From Planctomycetota bacterium (lineage in GTDB: Bacteria; Planctomycetota; Phycisphaerae; Phycisphaerales; Zrk34): a stretch of DNA of 64,000 bases. This document shows positions 1 through 9,952 of the stretch, piece after piece. Position 1 is the stretch's first letter. Each line of letters begins with the position of its first letter. The DNA lies in the NCBI GenBank assembly GCA_016125255.1, contig WGMD01000002.1, positions 868,001 through 932,000 of the forward strand, read 5' to 3'. A model generated the notes under the pieces. That model was not told the DNA's origin. It was given only the letters and a program-made list of their open reading frames with translations, and searched no databases. The translations under genes were made by a program, and so were the position numbers.

Positions 1-1361
1 TTGGGGGCGACGAAGAAAATGATCAATCCATAGAACAGCGTGCCCCAAGCGGCGAGCGTCGTGGCGCGTCGCCACCAGAGCCCGATCCAGAACGGCGCGG
101 CGAAAAGCATGGGCACGATCCATGTCAATTGAAGCTGGGCGAACACGTCCATGAGCGACCACGAAAACGCCACCGCGCCGATGATGACGATCGCGCCGGC
201 GAGTCGGCCGAGCATGACGTAGCGCTGCTCGGAGGCGTGATCGTTCACGTAGGGGGCGTAGAGGTTTCGCACGACCAGCGCGGAGCAGACGAGCATGTAG
301 GTATCGGCGCTGCTCATCAACGCCGCCAAAAGACACGCGAGCATCAGGCCGCGCATGCCCATCGGCAAAAGCTCCAGCGATGCGACGCCCCATGCCTTGT
401 CGGGGTCGGCGAGGACCTCGGGGCGGTCGGACATGAGGGCGAGGACGATCAGCGCGGTCAGCGCCCAGCCGATGGTGCAGACGCGTTTGAAGAGATTGCC
501 GGTGACGAGGCCGACGCGTGCGTCGAGCTCGGTCTTGGCGGACCCGCCGCCGGTGGCGATGAAGTGCGGTGTGACGACGATGCCGATGAGCAGGATGACG
601 ACGACGGCGGCGATGCGGTGGATGGGAAATTCGCTGGCGCCGGAGCCGACGATGTGAAAGTACGCCCCCGGAAGTTGGTCATGAAGAATCTCAAAGCCGG
701 TCGCGCCGGGGTGGGTCGCGCCGAACTTCGCCACGAGCGCCGACAGACCGAAGGGAATAAGCATGACGGAGAGGAGGATGATGAACAGCCCCTGCACGAG
801 GTCGGTCCAGTACGCGGCGGTGAGTCCGCCCAGGACGCCGTAGGTCATGACGATGACGGCGATGATCGGGACGAGGACGTATTCGATGGGGATGCTGGTC
901 GCGCCCCATGTGAAGGTTTCGCCGATCATCGGCGCGGCGACTTTGCCGGTGGCGGTGAAGAGCATGGCGGTGTAGACCATGTAGAACAGGAGGCCGAAGA
1001 GCGTGTACGCGGCTCCGAGGGCGCGCGATTCGTATCGCTCCACGAACCAGTCGCCGAGCGTCAGGTGACGCATGCGGCGATACCACACGGCGGCGATCCA
1101 GTAAAAGGGCGTGACGAAGAGCCAGGACATGACCGACCACATGCCCGAGAGCCCGCTGGTGAAAGTCGTGCGTGCGGTGTTGACGGGGTCGGCGGAACCG
1201 GTGCCGGCGCCGAACGCGGCGAAGGTCTGAATGAGCTTGCCGAACGAACGCCCGCCGAGGAAATAGTCTTCCTGTACTTTGACGGTCCGCATCGCCCAAA
1301 CGCCGATGCCCGCCATCGTGGCGAAGTACACGACAAGCACAACCCAGTCCAGAAGCCCCAT
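1..1361 (-). CDS. sodium:solute symporter (SSS family), 3' end cut by window edge
   Basis: Reading the minus strand gives a continuous polytopic membrane protein beginning MGLLDWVVLVVYFATMAGIG and running off the left edge, so its C-terminus is missing. About 453 residues are visible. The N-terminal helix followed by EDYFLGGRS is typical of the solute:sodium symporter family, as are the later segments (TYGVLGGLTAAYWTDLVQ, then LACLLAALMSSADT). Family role: sodium-coupled uptake of a sugar, amino acid or similar small molecule across the inner membrane; the substrate cannot be read from sequence. I chose the ATG at 1361 because GGAG lies about 6 nt upstream; an in-frame ATG at 1373 is possible. 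A promoter with an embedded inverted repeat lies just upstream, so uptake is probably regulated. Confidence 0.9.
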   Translation of the reverse strand, partial: MGLLDWVVLVVYFATMAGIGVWAMRTVKVQEDYFLGGRSFGKLIQTFAAFGAGTGSADPVNTARTTFTSGLSGMWSVMSWLFVTPFYWIAAVWYRRMRHLTLGDWFVERYESRALGAAYTLFGLLFYMVYTAMLFTATGKVAAPMIGETFTWGATSIPIEYVLVPIIAVIVMTYGVLGGLTAAYWTDLVQGLFIILLSVMLIPFGLSALVAKFGATHPGATGFEILHDQLPGAYFHIVGSGASEFPIHRIAAVVVILLIGIVVTPHFIATGGGSAKTELDARVGLVTGNLFKRVCTIGWALTALIVLALMSDRPEVLADPDKAWGVASLELLPMGMRGLMLACLLAALMSSADTYMLVCSALVVRNLYAPYVNDHASEQRYVMLGRLAGAIVIIGAVAFSWSLMDVFAQLQLTWIVPMLFAAPFWIGLWWRRATTLAAWGTLFYGLIIFFVAP

Positions 1362-1393
1362 GCACCGCTCCATACATCCCGTTGCCCGGCCGC

Positions 1394-1422
1394 ATGATAA
1401 CGCAGCCGGTTATCACGAGCAA
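1394..1422 (-). promoter_or_regulatory. sigma70-like promoter with overlapping operator for the symporter gene
   Basis: On the minus strand TTGCTC (1417-1422) and TATCAT (1394-1399) are separated by 17 nt, giving a usable -35/-10 pair about 33 nt before the symporter start. The arms TGATAAC (1395-1401) and GTTATCA (1409-1415) form a perfect 7-7-7 inverted repeat covering the spacer and the -10. A dimeric repressor bound there would block RNA polymerase. The regulator is not identifiable. Confidence 0.5.
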
Positions 1423-1860
1423 TCATGCGTCGTTGCGACACCCGCGATCGGCCGATCGCCCATTCGTTTGCGATCGCGCGCCGTTGAAACGGATGATGTT
1501 GATCTCCAACGCGCACACAACTTTGGACACCTCCGTTCATCGTCACCTGACGATTGCGCAGGCGGATGACGGTGGATGAAATTCAGATCATCCGCGTCGA
1601 TTGTCCGGCATGCTTGAAGCACGCTCAACCTCTGTGCCGCGCCAGACGACAACACGAAAGCGATCTGCATCTTGCATCATTCTCGTTGAATATGGCCCTT
1701 TCATACAGCATTGGCGACGTATCCCACCTGGACGAGCCGCTGTAAATCACCACCGGCCTCATAGAAATCAAACCGTATATTCATGCGGGCATGACACGGA
1801 TCGGGATCGTATTTATTAACATATTTTCGTTTGTCGCCTCAATGGCTCGTCGAGGTGACA
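1423..1860. other. non-coding stretch with a 16-bp palindrome
   Basis: No open frame here resembles a protein. The only clear structure is the perfect palindrome GCGATCGGCCGATCGC at 1444-1459, about 22 nt upstream of the symporter -35, which could be a second operator site. The rest is lower in GC than the coding DNA and shows nothing else I can name. Confidence 0.4.
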
Positions 1861-1898
1861 AAAGAAAAACCCCGCTAATGCGCGAAGCACTAACGGGG
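1861..1898 (-). terminator. rho-independent terminator after gatA
   Basis: CCCCG (1870-1874) and CGGGG (1894-1898) close an imperfect hairpin with inner TGC/GCA pairing. On the minus strand it is followed by TTTTTCTTTT. It lies about 130 nt beyond the gatA stop and would end the methyltransferase-gatC-gatA transcript. Confidence 0.7.
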
Positions 1899-2027
1899 CG
1901 GAGGGGAGAAAGATGATCATTTCATAATTACCTAATCACAATTGTCAGTCAAGCGATTTTGACGTTGGTTCCAAAAAAAACTTCGATGATTGCACGCAAA
2001 TACGGGTTAAGCCGTAAGTGCTAGTCC

Positions 2028-3494
2028 TCATCCGCCCGCCATCACGGGCCGGCGCGCGCCGTGGCGCTCACAAGCTTCATACATCCGCGCGGTCCGTAAA
2101 AGCTTCGCTTCGCTCATGGCCGGCCCCAGCAACTGCATGCCGATCGGCAGCGCGACTCCGTCCGCTTCCGAAAATCCGCAAGGCAATGACACGCCGGGAA
2201 TTCCCGCGAGATTGCAGTTGACCGTGTACACATCGTTGAGGTACATCGCCAAGGGGTCGTCCGTCTTTTCGCCGAAGCGAAACGCCGGGTGCGTCGTCGT
2301 CGGACAGATGATCGCATCCACCTGCTCAAACGCCTTGTCGAAATCTTCCTTGATAAGTCTACGTACTTTCAGCGCCCGCAGGTAGTATGCATCGTAATAC
2401 CCGCTCGAAAGCGCATAGGTGCCGAGCATGATGCGGCGTTTGACTTCATCGCCAAAACCCTCGGCCCGGCTTGCCGCGTAAAGGTCGATCAGATCGTCGG
2501 GCTTGGCGGTGCGATGCCCGTAATGCACGCCGTCGTATCGCGCCAGGTTCGACGACGCCTCCGCCGTGGCCACCATGTAGTAGGCCGCGATGCCGTACTC
2601 GGTATGCGGCAGGTCGACTTCGATGATCCGCGCTCCGAGATTTCGGTAGGCCCCAATCGCCGCTTCGATCGCCCTGGCCACCGCCGGGTCGTTGGCATCG
2701 GACATGTACTGCCGCGCCACGCCGAGTTTCAGGCCCTCGATCGGCTTGTCGAGATCCGCCAGATAATCGGGGACAGGGGCGTCGGCGCTGGTGGAGTCCA
2801 TCTTGTCGAAACCGGCGATGACGTTGAGCATCAGGGCGGCGTCTTTGACGTTGCGGGCGAACGGGCCGACCTGGTCGAGACTGCTGGCGTAGGCGACGAG
2901 GCCGAAGCGGCTGACCCGGCCGTAGGTGGGCTTCAATCCGACGACGCCGCACAGCGCCGCGGGCATGCGGATGGACCCGCCGGTGTCGGACCCGAGACTG
3001 GCGGCGCACAGGTCCGCGGCGACGGCGACGGCGCTGCCGCCTGAAGATCCGCCGGGCACGCGGTCGGTGTCCCACGGATTGCGTGTCACACCGAAGGCGC
3101 TGTTCTCGCACGACGAGCCCATGGCGAACTCGTCGAGATTCGTCTTGCCGAGGATGACCGCCCCCGCCGCTTCGAGTTTCGCCACCACGGTCGCGTCATA
3201 CGGCGCGCGGAAGTTTTCGAGCATGCGCGAGGAGCAGGTCGTGCGCCCGAACGTCGAGCAGAGGTTGTCCTTGATGGCGATCGGCACGCCCGCCAGCACG
3301 CCGGGGCGCTTGCCCGCGTCGGCCGCCGCCGCCTGCTGCATCGCACGCTCCTCGAACACCTGCGTGTACGCCCCGAGCGTCTTGTCATGCGCCGCGATGC
3401 GATCCAGATACGCGCGCGTCGCCTGAGTGGAGGTCACTTCGCGCGACGCGATCGCGTCGCGCAGGTCGGTCAATGTCGTCTGTGTTACATCCAT
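2028..3494 (-). CDS. gatA: glutamyl-tRNA(Gln)/aspartyl-tRNA(Asn) amidotransferase subunit A
   Basis: This 488-residue protein is a full-length amidase-signature enzyme. GatA releases ammonia from glutamine inside GatCAB, which converts Glu-tRNA(Gln) (and often Asp-tRNA(Asn)) to the amidated form in the cytoplasm. The Ser-cisSer-Lys catalytic set is visible as K75 (PIAIKDN), S150 (GGSSGGS) and S174 (DTGGSIR), with the typical spacing. The following LKPTYGRVSR and DQVGPFARNV blocks are also canonical. It is the last gene of a minus-strand operon after gatC, separated from it by about 124 nt that hold an AT-rich inverted repeat. gatB is not in the window. Confidence 0.97.
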   Translation of the reverse strand: MDVTQTTLTDLRDAIASREVTSTQATRAYLDRIAAHDKTLGAYTQVFEERAMQQAAAADAGKRPGVLAGVPIAIKDNLCSTFGRTTCSSRMLENFRAPYDATVVAKLEAAGAVILGKTNLDEFAMGSSCENSAFGVTRNPWDTDRVPGGSSGGSAVAVAADLCAASLGSDTGGSIRMPAALCGVVGLKPTYGRVSRFGLVAYASSLDQVGPFARNVKDAALMLNVIAGFDKMDSTSADAPVPDYLADLDKPIEGLKLGVARQYMSDANDPAVARAIEAAIGAYRNLGARIIEVDLPHTEYGIAAYYMVATAEASSNLARYDGVHYGHRTAKPDDLIDLYAASRAEGFGDEVKRRIMLGTYALSSGYYDAYYLRALKVRRLIKEDFDKAFEQVDAIICPTTTHPAFRFGEKTDDPLAMYLNDVYTVNCNLAGIPGVSLPCGFSEADGVALPIGMQLLGPAMSEAKLLRTARMYEACERHGARRPVMAGG

Positions 3495-3506
3495 GAATCT
3501 TCACCG

Positions 3507-3610
3507 CGAAAAGCATTGCAAATTGACCAATGCAAATTGAAAATTGAAAATTGCCGACGGCACCCTCCGGCAATTTGCATTTTGCAATGGTCAATTTTCA
3601 CTTTGCGATT
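3507..3610. repeat. AT-rich imperfect inverted repeat between gatC and gatA
   Basis: Left arm is built of AATTGACCAATGCAAATTG followed by two GAAAATT units. The right arm contains CAATTTGCATTTTGCAATGG and GTCAATTTTC. The arms face each other around a GC-rich centre near 3555-3572. The low-complexity, GC-poor composition contrasts sharply with the genes on either side. It may form a long hairpin in the operon mRNA. Confidence 0.65.
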
Positions 3611-3618
3611 CCCCTTCC

Positions 3619-3927
3619 TCACGCCCCGCCTCCGTCGCCGAGCACCTTGGGCACTTTGAAAAACGGCGGGTCCGCATCGGGCGCGTTCGCCAGCACCGCT
3701 TCATTGCTCAACGGCTGCGTCGGCACATCGTCGCGGAAGCGGTTGGTGATCGCCGACGGATGCGCCATCGGCTCGACGTTCTGGACGTCCAACTCCGCCA
3801 GCTTGTCGACGTAGCCGAGCACCGCCGAGAGCTGCTGCGCGAAGTAATGGACCTGATCGTCGGCGAGCTTGAGGCGGGCCAGACGGGCGACGTGGCGAAC
3901 TTGTTCGTCAGTAAGTGTGTGTGACAT
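3619..3927 (-). CDS. gatC: Asp/Glu-tRNA amidotransferase subunit C
   Basis: A 102-residue protein of normal GatC length. GatC is the small subunit that wraps around GatA and GatB and stabilises the amidotransferase. The N-terminal pattern LTDEQVRHVARLARL, followed by a helix ending in VLGYVDKLAELD and then NVEPMAHP, is diagnostic. The frame extends upstream to 3987, but MSHTLTDEQ at 3927 matches the family N-terminus and avoids overlap with the methyltransferase, whose stop lies 22 nt away. Co-transcribed with gatA downstream. Confidence 0.95.
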   Translation of the reverse strand: MSHTLTDEQVRHVARLARLKLADDQVHYFAQQLSAVLGYVDKLAELDVQNVEPMAHPSAITNRFRDDVPTQPLSNEAVLANAPDADPPFFKVPKVLGDGGGA

Positions 3928-3949
3928 GCGAATAACGACCGGTGATCCC

Positions 3950-4543
3950 TCAGCGGCTCCACGAAAGCACGAACGCCGGGGGCACATTGCGCACCACCGG
4001 CCCGGTCACGCGACAGGGTCCGAACAGCTTCTCCATCCGCCGCCGAAACCGCACCGCCGACGGCAGCGGCCAGGCGTGCACATACTGAAACGTGCGGAAC
4101 ACCACGCCCGGCTCCATCAATTCATCCAGCGCCGCCACCACCGCCTCCGCCACCGCCGCCGGCAGCGACGCGAACGGCAGCCCGCTGATGATCGCGCCGA
4201 TGCGCTTCGGATCGTGCCCCGCATCGGCAAGATGCTTCAAAGCATGCTCCGCCGATCCCTCGACGAATCGCAGGTCGGTGAAGCGTTCGCGCAGCAACTG
4301 CACGAACACCGGATCGTACTCGATGCCCAGATACGCGCCGGGATGCGGAAGCACGGTGCGGATCTGCTGCGTGATCGGTCCGGTGCCGGGGCCCATCTCG
4401 ACGATCGCCTGATCCGGCCCGAGGCTCAGCCCCGCCACCATCGCCCGCCCGAGCACCGCCGAGCTGGGCGCGATCGCGCCGACCTTCGTCGGGTTCCGCA
4501 TCGCCGCGGCGATGAATCGAATGCTGTCACGCGTGGCCATCAT
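3950..4543 (-). CDS. class I SAM-dependent methyltransferase, phospholipid N-methyltransferase-like
   Basis: A 197-residue Rossmann-fold methyltransferase. The SAM loop is VEMGPGTGPITQQI, and the acidic motif II is in YLGIEYDP. The preceding GAIAPSSAVLGRAM segment resembles PmtA-type phosphatidylethanolamine N-methyltransferases and the related rRNA adenine dimethylases. In PmtA the enzyme makes phosphatidylcholine-type lipids at the membrane; that substrate here is inference. First gene of the operon with gatC and gatA. Two adjacent ATGs (4543 and 4540) are possible. The hexamer TAGAAT lies 5 nt before the second and no Shine-Dalgarno is seen. Confidence 0.8.
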   Translation of the reverse strand: MMATRDSIRFIAAAMRNPTKVGAIAPSSAVLGRAMVAGLSLGPDQAIVEMGPGTGPITQQIRTVLPHPGAYLGIEYDPVFVQLLRERFTDLRFVEGSAEHALKHLADAGHDPKRIGAIISGLPFASLPAAVAEAVVAALDELMEPGVVFRTFQYVHAWPLPSAVRFRRRMEKLFGPCRVTGPVVRNVPPAFVLSWSR

Positions 4544-4736
4544 CCATTCTATTAGCGGAAAACGCCGTCAGCGGCAAATCCCGCACAATCCCTCCAACCC
4601 GAACGCCCCATCGGTCATTTTCGCACGGAGCAACCGATTGTCTGGCTCCCGCGGGTTCGTGTGACATAGTGGGGGGATGCGGCCGAAGCGACGCGATCGC
4701 CCGGCCCGGTCGGTTCTCCCCCATTGGAGTGGAATG

Positions 4737-5768
4737 ATGATTTCAATGACTCACCCCCGCCGCCGTGCGATCCTCGCCGCCGCCCTGCTCGGCTTCACCG
4801 CCTCCTCCTCCTTCGCCGGCACGATCCGCGCCGATCGCGATGATCAACTGTACCTGGACCTGGTCCACAGCGCCCCCGCCTACGCGGCCGTCGGACAATT
4901 CCTCGGCTCCGGCGCGGACGCGGGCGGCGCCTACAACTTCGCCGCCTCCGGCACGCTCATCGCCGGCAACTGGGTCCTCACCGCCGCACACGTCGTCGAT
5001 GGCGCCACATCCCTCTCGTTCAACCTCGGCTCGACAAGCTTCACCGCCGATCAGTGGATCGCCAACCCCAACTGGAACGGCAATCTCAGCAGCGGTTACG
5101 ACCTGGCACTCGTCCACTTCTCGACCGACCTCTCGCTCGCCACGGGCATCAACGCCGCTTCGCTCTACACCGGCAAAAACGAACTGGGCCAGGTCGCCAC
5201 GATCGTCGGCTACGGCGCGACCGGCACCGGTGACAGCGGCTACCTGGACGTCAACAGTCTCGGCGACCTCGTCGCCCGGGCCGGCAACAATGTCGTCGAT
5301 GCGACGCTCAACACGCCCGGCAGAACCGACCGCATCCTGCTCACCGATTTCGACAATCCGACGAGCGCCGCCGACAACAGCTTCGGTTCAGCGACGCCGC
5401 TCGATCTCGAATACATGATCGCGCCCGGCGACAGCGGCGGCGGCCTGTTCATCAACATCAACGGCGCCGACTTCCTCGCCGGCGTGACGAGCTTCTCGTG
5501 GGGCCGGCTCGACGGCACCCCCGACTCCGACTATGGCGACGTCGCCGGCTTCACCCGCGTCTCGCAGTTCACTTCATGGATCGACAGCATCCTCCACCCC
5601 AATACCGGCGGAGGCGCCAAGGGCGGGCACGGCCGCCCCAAGAAAGGCGCGGAACTGGCCGCGCTCCTACCCGAACCGCCCGATGTTCATATCGTGCCCG
5701 AGCCGGCGTCGCTGAGTCTGCTGGGCGTGATGGGGCTGATGCTCATGGGACGCCGCCGCCGGGCGTGA
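4737..5768 (+). CDS. secreted trypsin-like serine protease with PEP-CTERM sorting signal
   Basis: A 343-residue S1-family protease. The N-terminus has a signal peptide (basic HPRRR, then AILAAALLGF). The catalytic triad is complete: H85 in LTAAHVVDG, D122 in SGYDLALVHF and S233 in APGDSGGGLF. After a Gly/Lys-rich linker the chain ends with VPEPASLSLLGVMGLMLM and basic GRRRRA, a PEP-CTERM signal. Family knowledge: exosortase removes such tails and leaves the protein outside the inner membrane. I chose 4737 for GGAG about 7 nt upstream; ATG 4734 and a longer frame from 4677 are alternatives. It converges with the SpoIIE gene, with only 16 nt between them. Confidence 0.88.
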   Translation: MISMTHPRRRAILAAALLGFTASSSFAGTIRADRDDQLYLDLVHSAPAYAAVGQFLGSGADAGGAYNFAASGTLIAGNWVLTAAHVVDGATSLSFNLGSTSFTADQWIANPNWNGNLSSGYDLALVHFSTDLSLATGINAASLYTGKNELGQVATIVGYGATGTGDSGYLDVNSLGDLVARAGNNVVDATLNTPGRTDRILLTDFDNPTSAADNSFGSATPLDLEYMIAPGDSGGGLFININGADFLAGVTSFSWGRLDGTPDSDYGDVAGFTRVSQFTSWIDSILHPNTGGGAKGGHGRPKKGAELAALLPEPPDVHIVPEPASLSLLGVMGLMLMGRRRRA

Positions 5769-5784
5769 CGAAAACGTCGGGATT

Positions 5785-7851
<2,067 letters not shown>

Positions 7852-7993
7852 TCAACCAGCGGGTAAGGCGATATTGTAGGCCCAACGCACCCGACCCACA
7901 GACTTATACACAGACCATGCACACCCAACCATAACCTGCTTCATTGACAACGGTTGCACCGATCGACCGCGTTGGATGCCGCCCGCGGTCGGC

Positions 7994-8590
7994 TCACTGG
8001 CCCAATCCGGGGCGTTGGAGTTGGACGATCCAGTCGGGCGTCTGTTCCACATATTCGCGCAAACGCCGCCCAGCGATGAAGTAACTGCGGGCGCAGAGGC
8101 CCTGAAACACCACGCTCAGCACGATGACCAGCGTGTAGACAAGCACGAGGATCGAGCGGACCGTCGGCTCGTAATCCTTCATGAGATTGTCGACGCTGGC
8201 ATCCCCGCTGGAGGGCATCGGGGCGAAATACGCCTGATAGATCGACCAGAGGCAATAGATCGTGATCAGGCCGAGGAAGACAAGCTGGTTGGCGCCGAGT
8301 GTTCGCCCGGCCCGGACGTCGAGGTTCTGAAACATAGTGCGGCCGCGAAATTCCGTGAAGGCCACATAGCTTAGCGCGATGGTGATGAGCACGTTGGTCA
8401 GGTCCGGCCCGAAGGCGAGACCGACCGCACAGCAGGCGGCGATGATGGCGGTCGTGTAGCCGTTGAAATTCGCGAGCTTGACGGCCCCCTTGATCTTGCG
8501 AAGGCGTGCGGCGGCCTCGGCGATCTGCTCCTTGTGCTCCGCCGAGAGCGGGCCGCCGGCGGCGGGGGAGGATGGAGGTGCATCGCTCAT
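7994..8590 (-). CDS. four-helix membrane protein of unknown function
   Basis: A 198-residue protein with a hydrophilic N-terminus (AEHKEQIAEAAARLRKIKG) and about four hydrophobic helices. The first pair is near residues 45-80 (TTAIIAACCAVGLAFG, VLITIALSYVAF). The second pair is near 105-165 (LVFLGLITIYCLWSIYQAYF, ILVLVYTLVIVLSVVFQG). The C-terminus (YVEQTPDWIVQLQRPG) is cytosolic by the positive-inside rule. I do not recognise a named family. A GTG at 8608 would add six residues. It is separated from the SpoIIE gene by about 140 nt with no clear operon link. Confidence 0.75.
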   Translation of the reverse strand: MSDAPPSSPAAGGPLSAEHKEQIAEAAARLRKIKGAVKLANFNGYTTAIIAACCAVGLAFGPDLTNVLITIALSYVAFTEFRGRTMFQNLDVRAGRTLGANQLVFLGLITIYCLWSIYQAYFAPMPSSGDASVDNLMKDYEPTVRSILVLVYTLVIVLSVVFQGLCARSYFIAGRRLREYVEQTPDWIVQLQRPGLGQ

Positions 8591-8794
8591 TCGTTCTTTA
8601 TCGACCACACGCCCCGCGAGCTTGCCGAATTCTCACGAACCTTCACGCATCGCTCACCATCGTGTCGCGCCCCGCACATATGGGGCCCTTACGATCCGCC
8701 TCGTGATGACCCTCTGCCGATCGAACGTCAAGCGAAGCCGCTGAGTCTGCTGAGAAGGGCGAAAACACCTCCGTGACGAAGGGATGAAAGAGAA

Positions 8795-8822
8795 AGCCCC
8801 GCCCCCATCCGGCGGGGTTTTC
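8795..8822 (+). terminator. GC-rich hairpin with T-run
   Basis: CCCCGCC (8797-8803) pairs with GGCGGGG (8811-8817) and is followed by TTTTC on the plus strand. No plus-strand gene lies upstream within this spacer, so it may end an unrecognised short transcript or be part of the adjoining repeat element. On the minus strand the T-run is weaker (CTTTCTCTTTC). Confidence 0.45.
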
Positions 8823-8830
8823 GATTTCTT

Positions 8831-8965
8831 GGGCCCCCGCCCTTGAGGGCGGGGCTGGGGGCGGGTGAATCGCATCAGTTGGCGCGGGTTTGGATTCGAT
8901 GTGGACACGGCGCTGGGCTGATTTGATTCACCCCCTCCCAACCCTCCCCCTCAAGAGGGAGAGCT
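8831..8965. repeat. paired-palindrome (REPIN-like) element
   Basis: The left half carries CCCCGCCCTTGAGGGCGGGG followed by GGGGGCGGGTGAATC. The right half carries GATTCACCCCCTCCCAACC followed by CCCTCAAGAGGG. The two halves are inversely complementary around a spacer of roughly 55 nt. The architecture matches the elements at 23738-23870 and 52880-52999. It fills most of the 417-nt divergent gap before ribF, which otherwise holds only the hairpin at 8795 and the ribF promoter. Confidence 0.65.
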
Positions 8966-8972
8966 AAATTAC

Positions 8973-9001
8973 TTGTGACCCCCTGCGCATCCGTCTATGC
9001 T
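8973..9001 (+). promoter_or_regulatory. promoter giving a probable leaderless ribF mRNA
   Basis: TTGTGA (8973-8978), a 17-nt spacer and TATGCT (8996-9001) form a good sigma70-type promoter. The ATG of ribF at 9008 lies 6 nt after the -10, so transcription would start at or within a base or two of the start codon. No Shine-Dalgarno precedes this ATG. Confidence 0.5.
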
Positions 9002-9007
9002 CTGACC

Positions 9008-9952
9008 ATGACGCAGCGGCGGTCGGTCATCACGGTGGGGAATTTCGACGGCGTGCATCGGGGACATGCGGCACTCATCAGCCGGGCGCGCCAGCTTGCC
9101 GATGCGGCGGGGGCGCAGGTCGTGGTCGTGTCGTTCACGCGACATCCGCTCACCGAGCTTCGCCCCGAGGCGTCGCCGCCGACATTGATGGATCGGCCCC
9201 AGCGCGAGGCGGCGCTGCGCGAAGCGGGCGCGGATGTCATCGACTGGCTCGAGCCGGATATGCGGACGGTGCTGAGTCTGACGCCGCGCGCGTTTGTCGA
9301 GAAGATGGTCAGCAAGTTCGCGCCGCAGGCATGGGTCGAAGGCGGCAACTTCCGCTTCGGCCGCAAGCGCGAGGGTGATGTGCGCTTGCTCAAGGAGTTG
9401 GGCGCGGAGATGGGGTTTGATGTGCACATCGTCGACCGCGTCGCCGCCACGCTGCGCGACAAGACCATCGTGCCCATCAGCAGTTCGCTCGTGCGCTTCC
9501 TCGTGGCCTGCGGGCGTGTGGCGGATGCACAAATCTGTCTGGGTCGGCCTTTTGTCATGCGCGGCCGCGTCATCGAAGGGGAAAAACGCGGACGCACCAT
9601 CGGATTCCCCACCGCCAACATCGACACCGCCGACCGCGTCCTGCCCGCCGACGGCGTCTACGGCGGCACCATCGATCTCGACGGCCGAACCTTCCCCGTC
9701 GCCATCAGCGTCGGCGTCAAACCCACCTTCGGCAAACGCGACCGCGCCTTCGAGGTCTACATCATGGGCGACGTGGGCGATCTGTATGACCGGGTGCTGG
9801 AGATTCGCGTGCTGCGCTTCCTGCGCGATCAGGCGGTGTTCACAAGCGTCGAGCCGCTGGTGGAGCAGATGCAGCGGGATGTGCGAAGCGTTCAGGCGAT
9901 GTATGATGCGAACCTCTTGTGTGCGTCGGAGCTGGCCGTTGGAAAAATATGA
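9008..9952 (+). CDS. ribF: bifunctional riboflavin kinase / FAD synthetase
   Basis: A 314-residue protein that phosphorylates riboflavin to FMN and adenylates FMN to FAD in the cytoplasm. The N-terminal nucleotidyltransferase half has ITVGNFDGVHRGH and the later VEGGNFRFGRKREGD and PISSSLVRF blocks. The kinase half begins near residue 180, with GRVIEGEKRGRTIGFPTANI and the PADGVYGG strand. The frame is open from a GTG at 8975, but the family N-terminus and the promoter at 8973-9001 favour 9008. Its end overlaps the start of nrnA by 14 nt, indicating translational coupling. Confidence 0.95.
   Translation: MTQRRSVITVGNFDGVHRGHAALISRARQLADAAGAQVVVVSFTRHPLTELRPEASPPTLMDRPQREAALREAGADVIDWLEPDMRTVLSLTPRAFVEKMVSKFAPQAWVEGGNFRFGRKREGDVRLLKELGAEMGFDVHIVDRVAATLRDKTIVPISSSLVRFLVACGRVADAQICLGRPFVMRGRVIEGEKRGRTIGFPTANIDTADRVLPADGVYGGTIDLDGRTFPVAISVGVKPTFGKRDRAFEVYIMGDVGDLYDRVLEIRVLRFLRDQAVFTSVEPLVEQMQRDVRSVQAMYDANLLCASELAVGKI

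Noticed and set aside
129-1397. 422-codon plus-strand open frame
   Set aside because: Antisense to the symporter, whose frame is open, hydrophobic and family-like.
4677-4736. leaderless start for the serine protease at 4677
   Set aside because: CATAGT lies 6 nt upstream, but no -35 fits, and the downstream ATGs have GGAG and a proper signal peptide.
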